DNA from: Endomychus coccineus
Lineage: Eukaryota > Arthropoda > Insecta > Coleoptera > Endomychidae
DNA length: 64,000 bases
Direction: 5' to 3'
Assembly (NCBI GenBank): GCA_958510875.1
Contig: OY294067.1
Span: 56,370,039 to 56,434,038, forward strand
The position numbers were made by a program, and so were the translations under genes. Positions 46,398-57,070 of this stretch are shown here, piece by piece. The notes under the pieces were generated by a model. The model made no database searches and was not told the DNA's origin. It saw only the letters and a list, made by a program, of their open reading frames with translations. Position 1 is the stretch's first letter, and each line of letters begins with the position of its first letter.

Positions 46398-46602
46398 TTC
46401 ACGCAAGAAATAATATTCAATCAAGACACCAAATTCCTTTTTTCCCATGCTTATGAAAAATCTTCAAGGTTGCTTGTTTTCGATGAGTGTCAAAACCGAA
46501 CTGAATGACATTTCAGTCTGAAAATTTTGATTTATTCTAGTTAAAGATGGTACACCACAAATGCCACATGGGATTTCCGATTCACCTTTGGATACACGAA
46601 AA

Positions 46603-46768
46603 CACTATAAATAAGCAGCAGTCACCCTTACCTACTCAAAATATTGTTGAAGTACTGAGGACCTTTCAGCTTCACTCTGATGATGGCTACTTGGTACCTC
46701 AAAAAGCCTCAGTACTTTAACAGTATTTTTAGTGGATAAGGGTAATTGTTTCTTATTCAAAGTGTCTT
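46603..46768. repeat. palindromic mini-element made of two PLE family A ends
   Basis: CACTATAAATAAGCAGCAGT ... CCTACTCAAAATATTG and its inverse CAGTATTTTTAGTGGATAAG ... TTCTTATTCAAAGTG flank one copy of CTGATGATGGCTACTTGGTA. It has the same plan as 17095-17265. It abuts the truncated mariner end. Confidence 0.8.
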
Positions 46769-47419
46769 TATAGTTGTTGAATGCGTCAAAATTATTACAT
46801 TTGGACTTCTCAAAAACTCATATGCCTGTGGACTAATTGTATAGTGAGAGTGATGATAAAATCATAGTATTTGTAGAATTCTATACCTTCCCTTGCAAGT
46901 CGTCTGCAGTGTAATCTGTTCCGATAGAAAATGACATTTTAAATGTTCATCACCAACATAAACTTTTACTTTTACATTTTGCGACGCACTTAATCCAGTC
47001 ATAACACTCTTATACACGCTTATTTATAGTTATAAACACTTCCTAATCACACAGAACACAGATGCAACATATGCTCTGTTAAATTCTATTATCTATCACC
47101 TGTCACACTCAATACTGACCATGCACTGTGAGGTCCTGTCGTAAGCTTCGTCTCTATTTCAAACATTTTGTTGATGACGTCAGATTTACGTTTGTAGTCA
47201 ACGTTCAGGCCTTGTGTATATGGACAGTATTGCTGTAGCCTGCTAGCCTGTATTTGTGCGGATGCCGAATATTCGTGTATTCACTGAATACACGCATCAT
47301 AAATATATTCATTAACATTATCTGTCTTTTAGTGGAAAAGTAGAACATCGATGTTATATTCTTTATGTTTGATATGTGGTATTGATTAATATTCTGAAAT
47401 TCAAATTTTATTTTGTGTA
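46769..47419. other. non-coding stretch
   Basis: No gene or repeat recognised; a short ATTCGTGTATTCACTGAATACACG palindrome-like stretch is at 47269-47292. Confidence 0.35.
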
Positions 47420-47742
47420 TTGAGTAAATTTATAAATGAACGCTTGAGGGAAAATGCACACGCAATCAATTTCGTGTTTACCGGTTCATTAGATATCAGT
47501 TGGATTATCCGTTATTCCTTCGAAGGCACCAGACTGTTCCATTTATTTGACAGCATTCCGCTTAAAATGATTTCGGCGAGGACCTGTTTTATAAAGAATA
47601 ACTCTGCTATCAGAGTTACCGATAATGGAGGGGCCTGTGATGTTTCAATACTTGTAGGTTTGCACAAGAGAATCATATTCAAAACACTCACAAATGCAAA
47701 TGTACAATTCAAATTTTATCATTTGTGTCAAAAGTGTGTAAG
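47420..47742 (+). CDS. possible exon of unknown function
   Basis: A plus-strand frame of 100+ codons includes NFVFTGSLDISWIIRYSFEG and VTDNGGACDVSILVGLHKR. It ends at a consensus donor, GTAAGAG|GTAAGTAC (GT at about 47743-47744). Codon third positions are less AT-biased than neighbours. I do not recognise a family, no acceptor or promoter was identified, and the frame may be chance. It is the only open frame on the plus strand with a perfect donor. Confidence 0.25.
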
Positions 47743-47879
47743 AGGTAAGTACATCTAAGGATGTGTTCATTTGGTTGATTGAACTTCACCTCTAATTCCA
47801 TGATTTCAAATGGAGATTCAGAGGAATGAAAACCAGACAAGTTCGAACAGTTTTTATTTCCCTCACCATACTCAATTTA

Positions 47880-48918
47880 AATTAAACTATGCTATTGCCA
47901 TCATGTCTATTATATTCAGCACCCTGAATTAAGCTATGCCATATGAGAAGTGAGACTGTATTTGCGCAAAATAGTATATTATGAGAGTTAACAACTTCTC
48001 TTAACCTTCCAATAACATACAGGGTGTAAGTAAATAACTGCGAAAAAATCCAGGGGGTGATTCCTTGTTGAAAAATAAGGTGGGTCTTTCATATAAAATT
48101 TTTCTCTAAATCACTTCGTTTTCGAGATGTTGAAATTGAAAAAAAAATTTAGATTTTTGCGAATATCTCCGGAACCGTTTATCGTAAAGAAGACAGCTTT
48201 TGTAAGCAATCTCTATTCATAGGAAGCTATGTTTTGTGGGCTAACATTTTTTTTTTCATAATTGGTGAAGATTTTGAAGGGGTAGAGGTTGTTTTTCTCC
48301 CCAACTTCTACGCCACTGAAAAAAGTACGGTTTTGAAATGCTCATTTGAACCGCCAATGTTTTCTACACAAAAAAGGTACTCTAGGTTATAAGCTCTAAA
48401 GTTGACAGTTTTCGAGAAAATCAACTTTTATGTTGAAAAACATTGTCAATTCTTTGAAATAAGATTTATTTTTTACCAATTAAACGGAATTTCTTTACAC
48501 AAGTAACAAAACCAAAAATTGAAAAATTTTATATGAAAGACCCACCTTATTTTTCAACAAGGAATCACCCCCTGAATTTTTTGCAGTTATTTCTTTACAC
48601 CCTGTATGTACCAGCAGCCAATATTCTACACAGGATATTTATGTGTTGTAACTTTGAGTCTAGAGTAATACCTACAAATCTCGTACTGTTCACCTGCTGT
48701 ATTAAATTCTTTTCGGATTTGATTAGGTAACTTCTATCATTATTATGAGAGGCATTGAATTTAAAAAATACGGTTTTGTTAGAATGTATATGTAGTTTAT
48801 TAATATTATAGTATTTATTTAATGACTCCATGCAATTATTTGCAGATTCGATTAAAGCTTTTTCAGTGGGTTCGTGCACTTCAACCGTTGTGTCATCAAC
48901 AAAAATTATAGAGTTCAT
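47880..48918 (-). pseudogene. non-LTR reverse transcriptase fragment split by a MITE
   Basis: Minus-strand 48918-48605 encodes the RT active site and thumb: MNSIIFVDDTTVEVHEPTEK (FVDD), NNCMESLNKYYNINKLHIHS and STRFVGITLDSKLQHINILC. After the insert the sequence resumes at 48017 with VIGRLREVVNSHNILF and LLIWHSLIQGAEYN, the usual 'L.SYGI..WG' region of jockey/CR1-type RTs. No endonuclease or 3' end is present here. An endonuclease scrap is at 50509-50763 but need not be the same copy. Confidence 0.8.
48020..48604. mobile_element. MITE with CAGGGTGTAA ends and TA duplication
   Basis: CAGGGTGTAAGTAAATAACT (48020) is inverted at 48585-48604 (ending TTACACCCTG). The arms continue inward (CCAGGGGGTGATTCCTTGTT / AACAAGGAATCACCCCCTG). 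TA flanks both ends (48018-48019, 48605-48606). The interior shares GAATATCTCCGGAACCGTTT, TTGGCGGTTC and AAATCAACTTTTATG-type blocks with the larger MITE at 51631-52775. TA duplication and TIRs place it in the Tc1/mariner group. Confidence 0.9.
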
Positions 48919-50035
48919 ATGTGAAAAGCACCTGGTTTAAAAAATCAGGGGTTCTTAACAATGTATAATACAACCAACTACATAAATCTACTCTGAGCGG
49001 AAAATCTCTAGGTAATAGAACCTGCACACGTTGAATATGATAAGGATAAACTTTGTTAAAATCTGTTCGAACTCTAGCAGGCCTTCCTGGGATATTTGTA
49101 GTCCTTTTGAAACTGCCAGTTTCACAAAGTCTTTCGTGAATATTAATAAAAGTTTAGACGTGTGGAACCACCCGTTGAGGAAATCGCTCCTGATACATTC
49201 GTCTTGCAGCTTGTGAATTAACGTCCGCCATTCCATTGGTACATTTTGAATACAATACCCAATAAATTATTACTTATAACATCAAAATGACAGTCTGTTT
49301 CTTAAATCAACTGTCATGACTGGTTCTGCTGCCATGGAAATATATGCATTGTTTTCCAGGGTTTGCTCTGCAACTGTTTTCTTGTGTACTGCCGCTCAGA
49401 GGAAAGATGCAGCACGCTTTTTGCGAATTTTTATTATTATCTAATTTTCGCTAATTTGGTGATAGTAATTTCTAAAGTGATAGTGTAACATAACGCTAAA
49501 TAAGTATCTTTTTGCTTATTTTTCAAAAACTCTTAATGATTCAACGCAGGTTTAACTTTAAACTCGTTTTTTTTTTCCAAATGGCTGCTTTCAGCGACAA
49601 ATACTAAGAGTACCTTTTGTATGTAAAATTAAATGGAGAATAAGTATGTTTAGTCTAAATGACATTCCGTCTGACACAAGAAAGTTATTGTTATTTTAAT
49701 CCAGATACAACACTGTATATGGCATCCTCTAACATTAAACAAAAAACTAACTAAATAATTTTTTTTTGGATGCTCTGTATTTCAAGAACCAAGCCGTTCC
49801 AGACCTATGTTCATATCAACTTTTTATCTCAAAATTAGATTCACCCTTCAAAGTTTGTACAAGGACTTAATAAACACCTTGTATATTGTGTAATTTCGGA
49901 TAGTAAAAGCAATAAAACATAATTTTGCTTCAATATCTGCGATTGAAATTTATTATTCAATCAGAATATTGTTACGAACATGTCTTGATATATCTCTTCT
50001 CTACTTTAATTGTGACATTGATAGGTTCTTCTTAC
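48919..50035. other. non-coding, presumed intron of gene C
   Basis: No gene recognised. Both-strand open frames at 48988-49236 have no domain. Confidence 0.4.
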
Positions 50036-50165
50036 CTCCAAGTCCTTGGGTTGTTACATGACAAAGTTCTACTCCAGGTTCAGCGCTTTTTTGTTTTTCA
50101 GGTACATCCACAACACTATGAACTTTAACTATGAACAAGAATATAACTAAAATAATGAGTCGCAT
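50036..50165 (-). CDS. first exon of gene C, signal peptide exon
   Basis: ATG at 50163-50165 opens MRLIILVIFLFIVKVHS, a clear signal peptide, followed by VVDVPEKQKSAEPGVELCHV and TTQGLG. The donor TGGAG|GTAAGA (GT at 50034-50035) is close to consensus and phase 1. The exon at 55095-55236 is a diverged duplicate: the same signal peptide pattern, then VVNVPE and EPGLELC at the same positions. The next compatible terminal exon is 33439-33764 (giving about 151 residues). The mature N-terminus is short and acidic with one Cys, unlike gene B. The exon is too short to appear as a long open frame. Confidence 0.6.
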
Positions 50166-50280
50166 TATTTCTTAGGTGTCACAAACTCTAGACAAGAGTT
50201 GATAATCCGCGAATAACCATTTCGGTCCTGTGGGGATCTTCGTTTCTGCTTGCTTCCGATTTCGTACCGTTAGATAAACA

Positions 50281-50320
50281 TTGTCGGACTAACTGTGATG
50301 ATAATTCATTATGAAACGCT
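50281..50320 (-). promoter_or_regulatory. conserved block upstream of the 50-kb first exon
   Basis: The block (minus strand TTCATAATGAATTATCATCACAG...) lies 116-155 bases upstream of the ATG. A similar block lies at the same distance from the ATG at 55236. ATCACAGTT in both could be the initiator. Conservation at fixed spacing suggests a promoter or 5' UTR start; the role is inferred. Confidence 0.4.
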
Positions 50321-50508
50321 ACCAGTTTATGTTGTTGAAGCAAGCTTTCAAGTTTTAGATGTCAATATTTTATCCTTTGAATTTTATAGTTGTAGATGGA
50401 CAACATGCACTCACTGAAATAATAGAAGTGAAAATCAGCCAAACCACGACAATATTTTATAGCTATACAATTATGTCTCGTAAAAAGTAGCATTCTTTGT
50501 AATGATGT

Positions 50509-50763
50509 TCACAGGCCATTGGATTTATAGAAGTGTTCAATCCAGATATAGCTGAATTCCGTTTCGTGCAACAGAGGTTTATTGAACCAAATAAGTCTAA
50601 CAGTAACAGTGCAGATATTGAGCACAGGATGGTGATCTGATACGTTTGGAAAAAAAGTGCAACTTAAGTTAAATGAAATATCGAGAATTAATGATTCATA
50701 AAATTTATTGTTTCCAGGACGGGATGATAGTAATGGCGGTGTAAGAAAAGGGGACCGAAGCAA
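50509..50763 (-). pseudogene. non-LTR endonuclease scrap
   Basis: The minus-strand frame includes YESLILDISFNLSCTFFPNV and SDHHPVLNI. SDH.P is the C-terminal catalytic box of APE-type endonucleases in non-LTR ORF2, and the preceding pattern fits. Only about 80 residues remain. Confidence 0.55.
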
Positions 50764-51259
50764 CCATTTTTGGGAAAAAGAATCCGAGAAGCACTACTTT
50801 GTATCTTTATAACTTTTCCTACAGTCCTACAGCCACACGTATTATCCCAATACATTCATAAACTTAAGAATCAAGAAACCATTCATTCTTGAGATATGAT
50901 TAACAATTTGAAAACAATACGAAAAAGAAAATCGCGATAGATGCATTTCCTGCGCAAAACATTTTGAATTTGATTTTTTGTGAGGATCGATATCTCTTAT
51001 ATCCTCCATCAGCACGAATAACTTAGTGACATTTCCTTATCATGCTTTTTATGATTCTTCATGGATTTTCTTAGGCTATACTTTCGGATACAAAAAACCG
51101 CATTTCGACAGACTGCACAAATTTTGGACCTAAAATGTTATATTTCCTCGACTATTAATCTTGACTTCGTCAACACGTCTATCGGAACCTATTTTGTTGT
51201 GAAAAGTGAAATGTTTTTTTTTCTCTTTGTGAAGAATAAAATGTATTTTCATATCCAAA
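50764..51259. other. non-coding stretch
   Basis: No gene or repeat recognised. Confidence 0.35.
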
Positions 51260-53560
51260 ATTGATCTTACTCTTACAAAATCTACTAAAGGAAAACCTTT
51301 ATAGCTAACGAAAGGCTATTCTTATCGTTTTGTTAAAATTCTGAAAGATGGTCGTAAATTTTGGAGATGTACTACCAGCAACTGCCAAACTAACGCACAT
51401 ACGTCTGCCATTGATGATTCAATATTTAAAATGTATAATGAACATACTGATGGTGTTATCAGCAGTAAAAAATTGTGCGAAATAGTTGTGAGTAGTGCCG
51501 TTAGAAGAAAAGCTACAGGTGATATATTTGAAAGACCGTTGAAAACTATGAATAGTGTCACAGAAGAAAGAGTTGAAACGTTAGATTATTTGACAGAAAA
51601 TTCTATGAAAAATATTCGTAGGGATTTATACAGGGTGTCCCAGGTTTTAGTAGAAGAACTCCAACAGTCGATAGAAAATTTGATTTTGAGAAAAAAGTTC
51701 CTATTAACATATATGCACAAACGCTTAGTTTTTGAGATACAGAGGGTGTTGAAATTGAAAAAAAATTCCATTTCTTGCGAATATCTCCGGAACCGTTTAT
51801 CGTACAAGAAACAGCTTTTGTAAGCATTCTCTACTCATAGTAAGCTATGTTCTGTGCGATAAAAAAATTTTTTACTCTTAATTGGTGAAGATTTTAAAGA
51901 ACCAGTGGGTGTTTTTGTCCCCAACTTCTACGCCACTAAAAAAAGTACTGTTTTGAAACAACCGTTCGAACCGCCAATGTTTTCTACACAAAAAAGGTAC
52001 CCTGATCATAAGTTCTAAAGTTGACCGTTTTCGAGAAAAATCAACTTTTGTATTGAAAAACATGGTCAATTCTTACTAATTAAACAAAATTTATTCAAAC
52101 TTTATAGTAGAGTATGTGAAACATTTTGATCGAAATTTTTTTATGATTTAACGCGACCCCACGGAAAATGTTTGTTTTGGTGTATAAAACAAAAGTCTAA
52201 AATTTCTACCTCCTAAATTGACCGCAACCCCTTTTTTGTCGCCATTTTGTGGTATTTTGGACATTTTTATGGGAAGTTCGTCAAACAAAAATTGCTATCT
52301 CCAGTTGTATTGGAAATTAAGAAACCAAATTGGTTTCTTGTGACCATGTTTTACAACTTAAAAGTTGATTTTTCTTAAAAACGGTCAACTTTAGAGCTTA
52401 TGACCGTATCTTTTTTGTGTAGAAAACATTGGCGGTTCAAATGGTAGTCTCAAAATTGTACTTTTTCCAGTGGCGTAGAAGTTGGGGAGAAAAACACCCA
52501 CTACCCCTTCAACATCTTCACCAATTATGACTACAAAAAATTTTTCTATCGCTCAGAACATAGTTTACTATGAGTAAAAAATGATCACAAAAGCTGTTTT
52601 CTGTACGATAAACGGTTCCGGAGATATTCTTAAAAAACGATTTTTTTTTAAATTTCAACACCCTGTATCTCAAAAACTAAGCGTCTGTGCATATATGTTA
52701 ATAGGAACTTTTTTTCTCAAAATCAAATTTTCTATCGACTGTTGAAATTCTGCTACAAAAACCTCGGACACCCTGTATAATGCTCGGCGATAACTTTTGG
52801 CAAAAATACCAGCATTACGTGAAGAAGCTATCAAAAGACTTTGCGTGAATGATATAGTGACAATTGAAAATGAATTTTTTTGTGAGTGGATAGATTGTGG
52901 AACGGGTATTGTGATTTTTATATGTGCATCAAACCTAAACAAACGATTTTGTGCGTGAGTGATAACATCTACTTGAATGGTTTATTTCAACTCACACCAA
53001 CATTCTGGTATCAGCTATTCACGTTACATACGATGTGAAATGGCCATTATATCCCTTTAGTATTTTGCCTTCTACCAAATAAGGAGCAAATAAAGTGGAG
53101 GTGCAGTTTGTTAGGACATCAACTCCTGCCACAGTACATACTCGCCGATTTCGAAAAGGGTCTTCAAAATGCAAGCCATCATAAATGGTATTGGGTTGCC
53201 GTTTCCACCTAACTCAAGCTTGCTGGAGGAAGATCCAGTTATCAAGCAAACGTTTAAGAAGATCTTGAGAGTCCAACAATGGACAATGGCTGAGGATAGT
53301 CTTTGGTTTGGCATATCTGCACCCTCAAGAACTTGAAGAATGCGTTTTGGAGGACTTTATAACTACACTACCAAATGATCATCGACTGATAGAATTCGCT
53401 GACTACATAGTGGATCGTTACTTGGAAGGTAATTTTCCACCACAAATGTGGGCTGAAGCAGGACCATCGCAAGAGCACACCACCAATACTTGCAACGCTT
53501 TCCACTCTCTATTTTCTAAACAATTTTATGAGCCTCATCCAAATATATGGGAATTATAAA
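51260..53560 (+). pseudogene. FLYWCH/MULE-type transposase gene, split by a MITE
   Basis: 51300-51630 encodes a FLYWCH zinc finger (KGYSYRFVKI, KFWRCTTSNCQTNAHT with the Cys/His ligands) and a following helical stretch (SSAVRRKATGDIFERPLKTM). After the MITE (51631-52775) comes LLAKIPALREEAIKRL. At 53110-53560 comes the MULE transposase domain C-terminus: LPQYILADFEKGLQNASHHK, WLRIVFGLAYLHPQELEECV, LPNDHRLIEFADYIVDRYLE and TTNTCNAFHSLFSKQF ending HPNIWEL. FLYWCH plus MULE is a known pairing in insect Mutator-like elements. Frameshifts, a stop and the insertion inactivate it. No TIRs were seen. Confidence 0.8.
51631..52775. mobile_element. MITE with CAGGGTGTCC ends and long inverted arms
   Basis: CAGGGTGTCCCAGGTTTTAG (51631) is inverted at the right end (AACCTCGGACACCCTG, ending 52775), flanked by TA (51629-51630 and 52776-52777). 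The arms (about 51631-52050 and 52360-52775) are inverted copies, including TATGCACAAACGCTTAGTTT / AAACTAAGCGTCTGTGCATA. It shares internal blocks with the 48020-48604 MITE, so they are related by descent or by a common source. Several open frames here (51586-51827) are artefacts of the repeat. Confidence 0.9.
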
Positions 53561-53935
53561 AATAGACATTATCATTAAACCATTACAAATTTTTTAATGC
53601 GGACGTCTAAGTTAGATGGCTTCCAAATCCTACAAACGTGTTCTATTGGATCGGGACTTATCGCAGGTCAATTCATGATTTGAATACCGCGTTCATGCTA
53701 AAAGCTTATGCTATTTGCTAAATTGTTTTGTAATATAGTGGAAACTTATCAACAGTTGTTTTACTAAGTAATGAAACTAATCTTGACCTAACCTAACTAC
53801 CTCTTCATATAAACATACCTATATTATCAATCAAATCTTCAGTACGTGGAAGATACCTTTGCAATTCAAGACTTCTGCGATAACTATATCCAAAGCGCAT
53901 GATAAAACAAAATATCAAATTATCGACCATAGAGT
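53561..53935. other. non-coding stretch
   Basis: Nothing recognised apart from a short GACCTAACCTAACTACC at 53790-53810, two telomere-type units. Confidence 0.35.
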
Positions 53936-54190
53936 TTGATAATTAATTTTAGTAACATATTAGAAAAATGCTTGAAAAGATGTTTAAAAAGGAGTAATAT
54001 AGTTAACACAAATCAGTTTTCGGGAAGAAAAAAGCACATCGGATGCTACGTATGAGGTAATTGAAGAAATTACAGATAATCTAGATTCCAGTCAAAATGT
54101 GCAGCTGTTTTTCTAGATTTATCGAAAGCATTCGACATATTATGCCATGAAAAACTCTTGAATGTACTGAGACAATATGGTGATGTTTTG
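53936..54190 (+). pseudogene. non-LTR reverse transcriptase scrap
   Basis: Two frames give NTNQFSGRKK, then STSDATYEVIEEITDNLDSS and AVFLDLSKAFDILCHEKLLN. AVFLDLSKAFD is the RT motif A box of jockey/CR1-type elements. The sequence breaks up right after this. Confidence 0.65.
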
Positions 54191-54284
54191 GATATATTCG
54201 ACGGTTCAGTCGATCAGTAGTTGCTTGAGTGAACCACAAGCGTGGGTAGACCCAGGTGAAGGTTTTTACGAAACAAAAAGTTTT

Positions 54285-54590
54285 ATTCCGATCTTGATGA
54301 GATTTTCGTATGCTTGCCCTTCCAAACACTTTCTATATTAGTTTTCGAAAATACTGCCGCATTCTCTTTTCCCACCCATTAAAGCACATATTTACCGATC
54401 TTAATAAAATTTTGAAGACTTGACATCATAAATAAGAGAAAAGTCACAGATTATATGGATTTCGAAAAAACTACTCCACCCCCTTTTCCCACTCCTTAAA
54501 TCAGATAAGTACCGATTTTGATGAAATGTTCCAAATCAAGAAGAAAGTCACTGTCTACATGAGATTTCGAAAACACTAGCGGTAGGACAC
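54285..54590. repeat. degenerate tandem repeat, about 130-bp period
   Basis: Three units share CCGATCTTGATGAGATTTTC-like, then AGAAAAAGTCACAG...ATTTCGAAAA and CCCCCTTTTCCCACTCCTTAAA-type blocks (starting near 54288, 54393 and 54510). Confidence 0.55.
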
Positions 54591-55094
54591 AGTATTCGCT
54601 AAAAAAGTTGCATTGTCATTATCCTATTAAAAGTTATACCTATAGAAAATTTATGGAATATAAATACAAATAAATCTTAGTTCTCATTCATGTAAGAATG
54701 TCAATTGGGAATGTTAGTGAATGAGCAGACTAACATCATTCCCTGTTTTTGAAGACAATTTGAAAATATCTGCACATGAATTTCACTTTTATGTCTATAA
54801 CCACTGTATCGATACTAAGTGAAATTTTTCAAAATGTTTGATTTTATTGGGTAAACTTGATTTAAAACGTCATAACATAAATTAATTCGAATTGCCGCAC
54901 ATTTTCCAAGCAGTAGCGAACTATATGCTCAGTACAATAATAAATTAAGATGAAAAATAATGGGATACTGATAATCCTACGTGGTGACATTAATGATAGT
55001 GAATTAACACTTTTATTTTTCAATAGCTTCGATTCTTATTTATTACGCTATTACAACAATGTGATCTCAAGATTGATTATTATATTTTTCTTAC
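54591..55094. other. non-coding stretch
   Basis: No gene or repeat recognised. The left part may be LINE flank. Confidence 0.35.
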
Positions 55095-55236
55095 CGTTTT
55101 TGTTTTCAATCCTTTTTTTAAGTACAGTACAAAGTTCCAATCCAGGTTCAATGGTTGTTTCTGCTTCTGGCACATTCACTACACTATTAACTTGAATTAG
55201 AAATAAGAAAATCACCAAAGATAGGAAACGCATCAT
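55095..55236 (-). CDS. first exon duplicate (gene C alternative or gene D)
   Basis: Two ATGs at 55231-55236 open MMRFLSLVIFLFLIQVNS, a signal peptide, followed by VVNVPEAETTIEPGLELCTV and LKKRIENKN. The donor AACG|GTAAGAA (GT at 55093-55094) is phase 1. It is paralogous to 50036-50165, keeping VV.VPE and EPG.ELC and differing in the linker. No compatible terminal exon lies between 50166 and 55094. So either it is an alternative first exon for 33439-33764 (about 155 residues) or a duplicated gene that has lost its second exon to TE insertions. Confidence 0.55.
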
Positions 55237-55351
55237 TTATTCAGTTCTACAGACTTTACGCAAATGTGCAAGAGCGAACGACACGCTATCTTTCTGGTCC
55301 GATGGGTCTTCTTCCGTCTGATGCTGTTACCTATGTGATGCTCGTTAAATA

Positions 55352-55391
55352 TTATCGGAGCAACTGTGATTACAGATTCATTTCAACACGT
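55352..55391 (-). promoter_or_regulatory. conserved block upstream of the 55-kb first exon
   Basis: This block resembles 50281-50320 (shared core AACTGTGAT plus ATTCATT on the plus strand) and lies at the same 116-155-base distance from the ATG. It is a likely part of the duplicated promoter or 5' UTR. Confidence 0.4.
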
Positions 55392-55803
55392 TATTAGATC
55401 ATAAGCAATTGATGAATCTAGTCTTTACTGTAGGCGTCAATCTGTAATTAATCGAATTTTTATAGACGTAAATGTATCATATGCACGCATTAAATATGTA
55501 GAAATTGAGAATACCATAATATTTTGTGAATCAGTAAATCATATACATATAATTAGACTAAGTGCTAGATAAAATATCAGTTGAGTTTTAAATTTTTTAA
55601 ACGTGAAGTCTATCGTTCATATCAGTGGGAGAGCGTTATAAAGTGTCCCCAATTGCGATCACTCACTTTTAATACCCATTTCTGGGGTACGCCAATTTGA
55701 CTCCCCTATCGTTGCCTATTGGTTATTGGGTCAGAACAGGTACTCGTAGGTACCACTGTTATATTAATTGTTTTAATAATGATTCTTGACCCGAGTATGA
55801 ATT

Positions 55804-56408
55804 ATACATAAATTCTCGGAAAATAGATCATACCAAAACATATCCTAATTATTTTCGTCTTCAAGTACATTTCGGTCTCATGACCATCATCAGAAGACGT
55901 ATCAATGTCTTGAACGGGATTTCTTATAAGTAATTGTATCAAGCACAAAGCGTCATTATCGCACTAATTTCAATTAAAGAACAGAAACAAGATTAATCGA
56001 AATTGTAACACATTAATGTGTCAAGTATATGAATAAGTATCAAGAATCCACTGCATAGCAATCTACTTATAATATTTTAAGTCATCACAAGTAATGTTTC
56101 AGTAAAACTGGAACCAAAACATAACGCTCAAGTACCCACTATCGAACCAGATGTTAAAGATTTATAAGGTAATAGGAAAATGTTGTTAGACCTTACTAGA
56201 AGTAGGAAATCACACCGCCCTTGCTAAACATTGTTTCGATTATAACCATCAATTCGATTACAAAAATGTTATTATTTTAACTAAAGAAACCAATTATTAT
56301 GAAAGATCCATCCTGGAGATAATTCACATGAAACGTGACACCAAGTCTGTATATCATAGAACAGACGTTCAAACCTTAAGTCAGATTTATACTGATTTAA
56401 TTAATTAA
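55804..56408 (+). mobile_element. PLE family B terminus and GIY-YIG C-terminal remnant
   Basis: 55804-56060 is the family B terminal repeat (TAAATTCTCGGAAAATAGAT, ATTTCGGTCTCATGACCATC). 56208-56408 is an open 66-codon frame, NHTALAKHCFDYNHQFDYKN, then TKETNYYERSILEIIHMKRD, ending QIYTDLIN. The H..ALA.HCF...H.FD...I pattern is the C-terminal part of PLE GIY-YIG domains. No RT remains in between. Confidence 0.75.
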
Positions 56409-57070
56409 AACCCTTGCAAATTCCTACATGCGTCTTTATGATGTTAAAAATATATGCTGACATAGCAATATTTCTAGTAAAGTCTGATAAACTTTTCCTA
56501 TTACCTCATAAATATGTATACTACATTGATGGTTCCACTCTCTTGTCCTCATATTAGAAGCCGCAAAATCTGCATTATTGTTTGCCGACATCATAAAGAA
56601 ACTTTCTAGAAGCCGTTCGACATTAGTACGATATCTGCTATGTACAATTTTGAATGCTGTGTAATTGAAATACTTCCGACCAGGGTAATCAACAAGTCCA
56701 AACCTGCATCTAGAACATTTTTGTCAGCTGTCAGGTTGTTACAGACAGATATGTAATACAGCAACTCAATAATAAACACCAATCATTAGTTGACAATGCA
56801 TAAAAATACTATGACAGAATTGTCCTCCTTACTGACAAGAAAATCTATTTGGAATAAAATGAATAAATTATGATCTAAAAATTACTCACCAACATTGGAA
56901 GGGAACGGGATACCTCCAAATGTGATAAACTTAATGAACATTTTATGAGTATCGCTTCAAACTTAATGGAACTGCATAGCATTGATTTTGATTAAACAAC
57001 ATCAGCTTTGTTGATAAAGATATTACTCAATGAGTCGATTCATTTAAATCGATTCGAGTCGCAATGTATT
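56409..57070. other. non-coding stretch
   Basis: No gene or repeat recognised. Confidence 0.35.

Larger units (their letters stand above)
44885..46590 (-). pseudogene. mariner (DD34D family) pseudogene, split by a later insertion
   Basis: The left TIR CGAGACCAAAGTGAGAAGTC is preceded by TA (44883-44884). The minus strand encodes transposase parts in several frames: SIDSQMFTDFRCVSMTTKDA, GRPIEVTTPEIVDKIYGMIL, KAMGISTERVWNILHKVLNM at 45501-45800, and core pieces at 45150-45425. The 5' UTR/N-terminal part reappears at 46398-46590 (ACGCAAGAAATAATATTCAA), so 45806-46397 is an insertion. The right TIR is missing. Same family as the copies at 6062 and 59415. Confidence 0.88.

Noticed and set aside
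51586..51827. several overlapping open frames on both strands
   Set aside because: All lie in the inverted arms of the 51631-52775 MITE.
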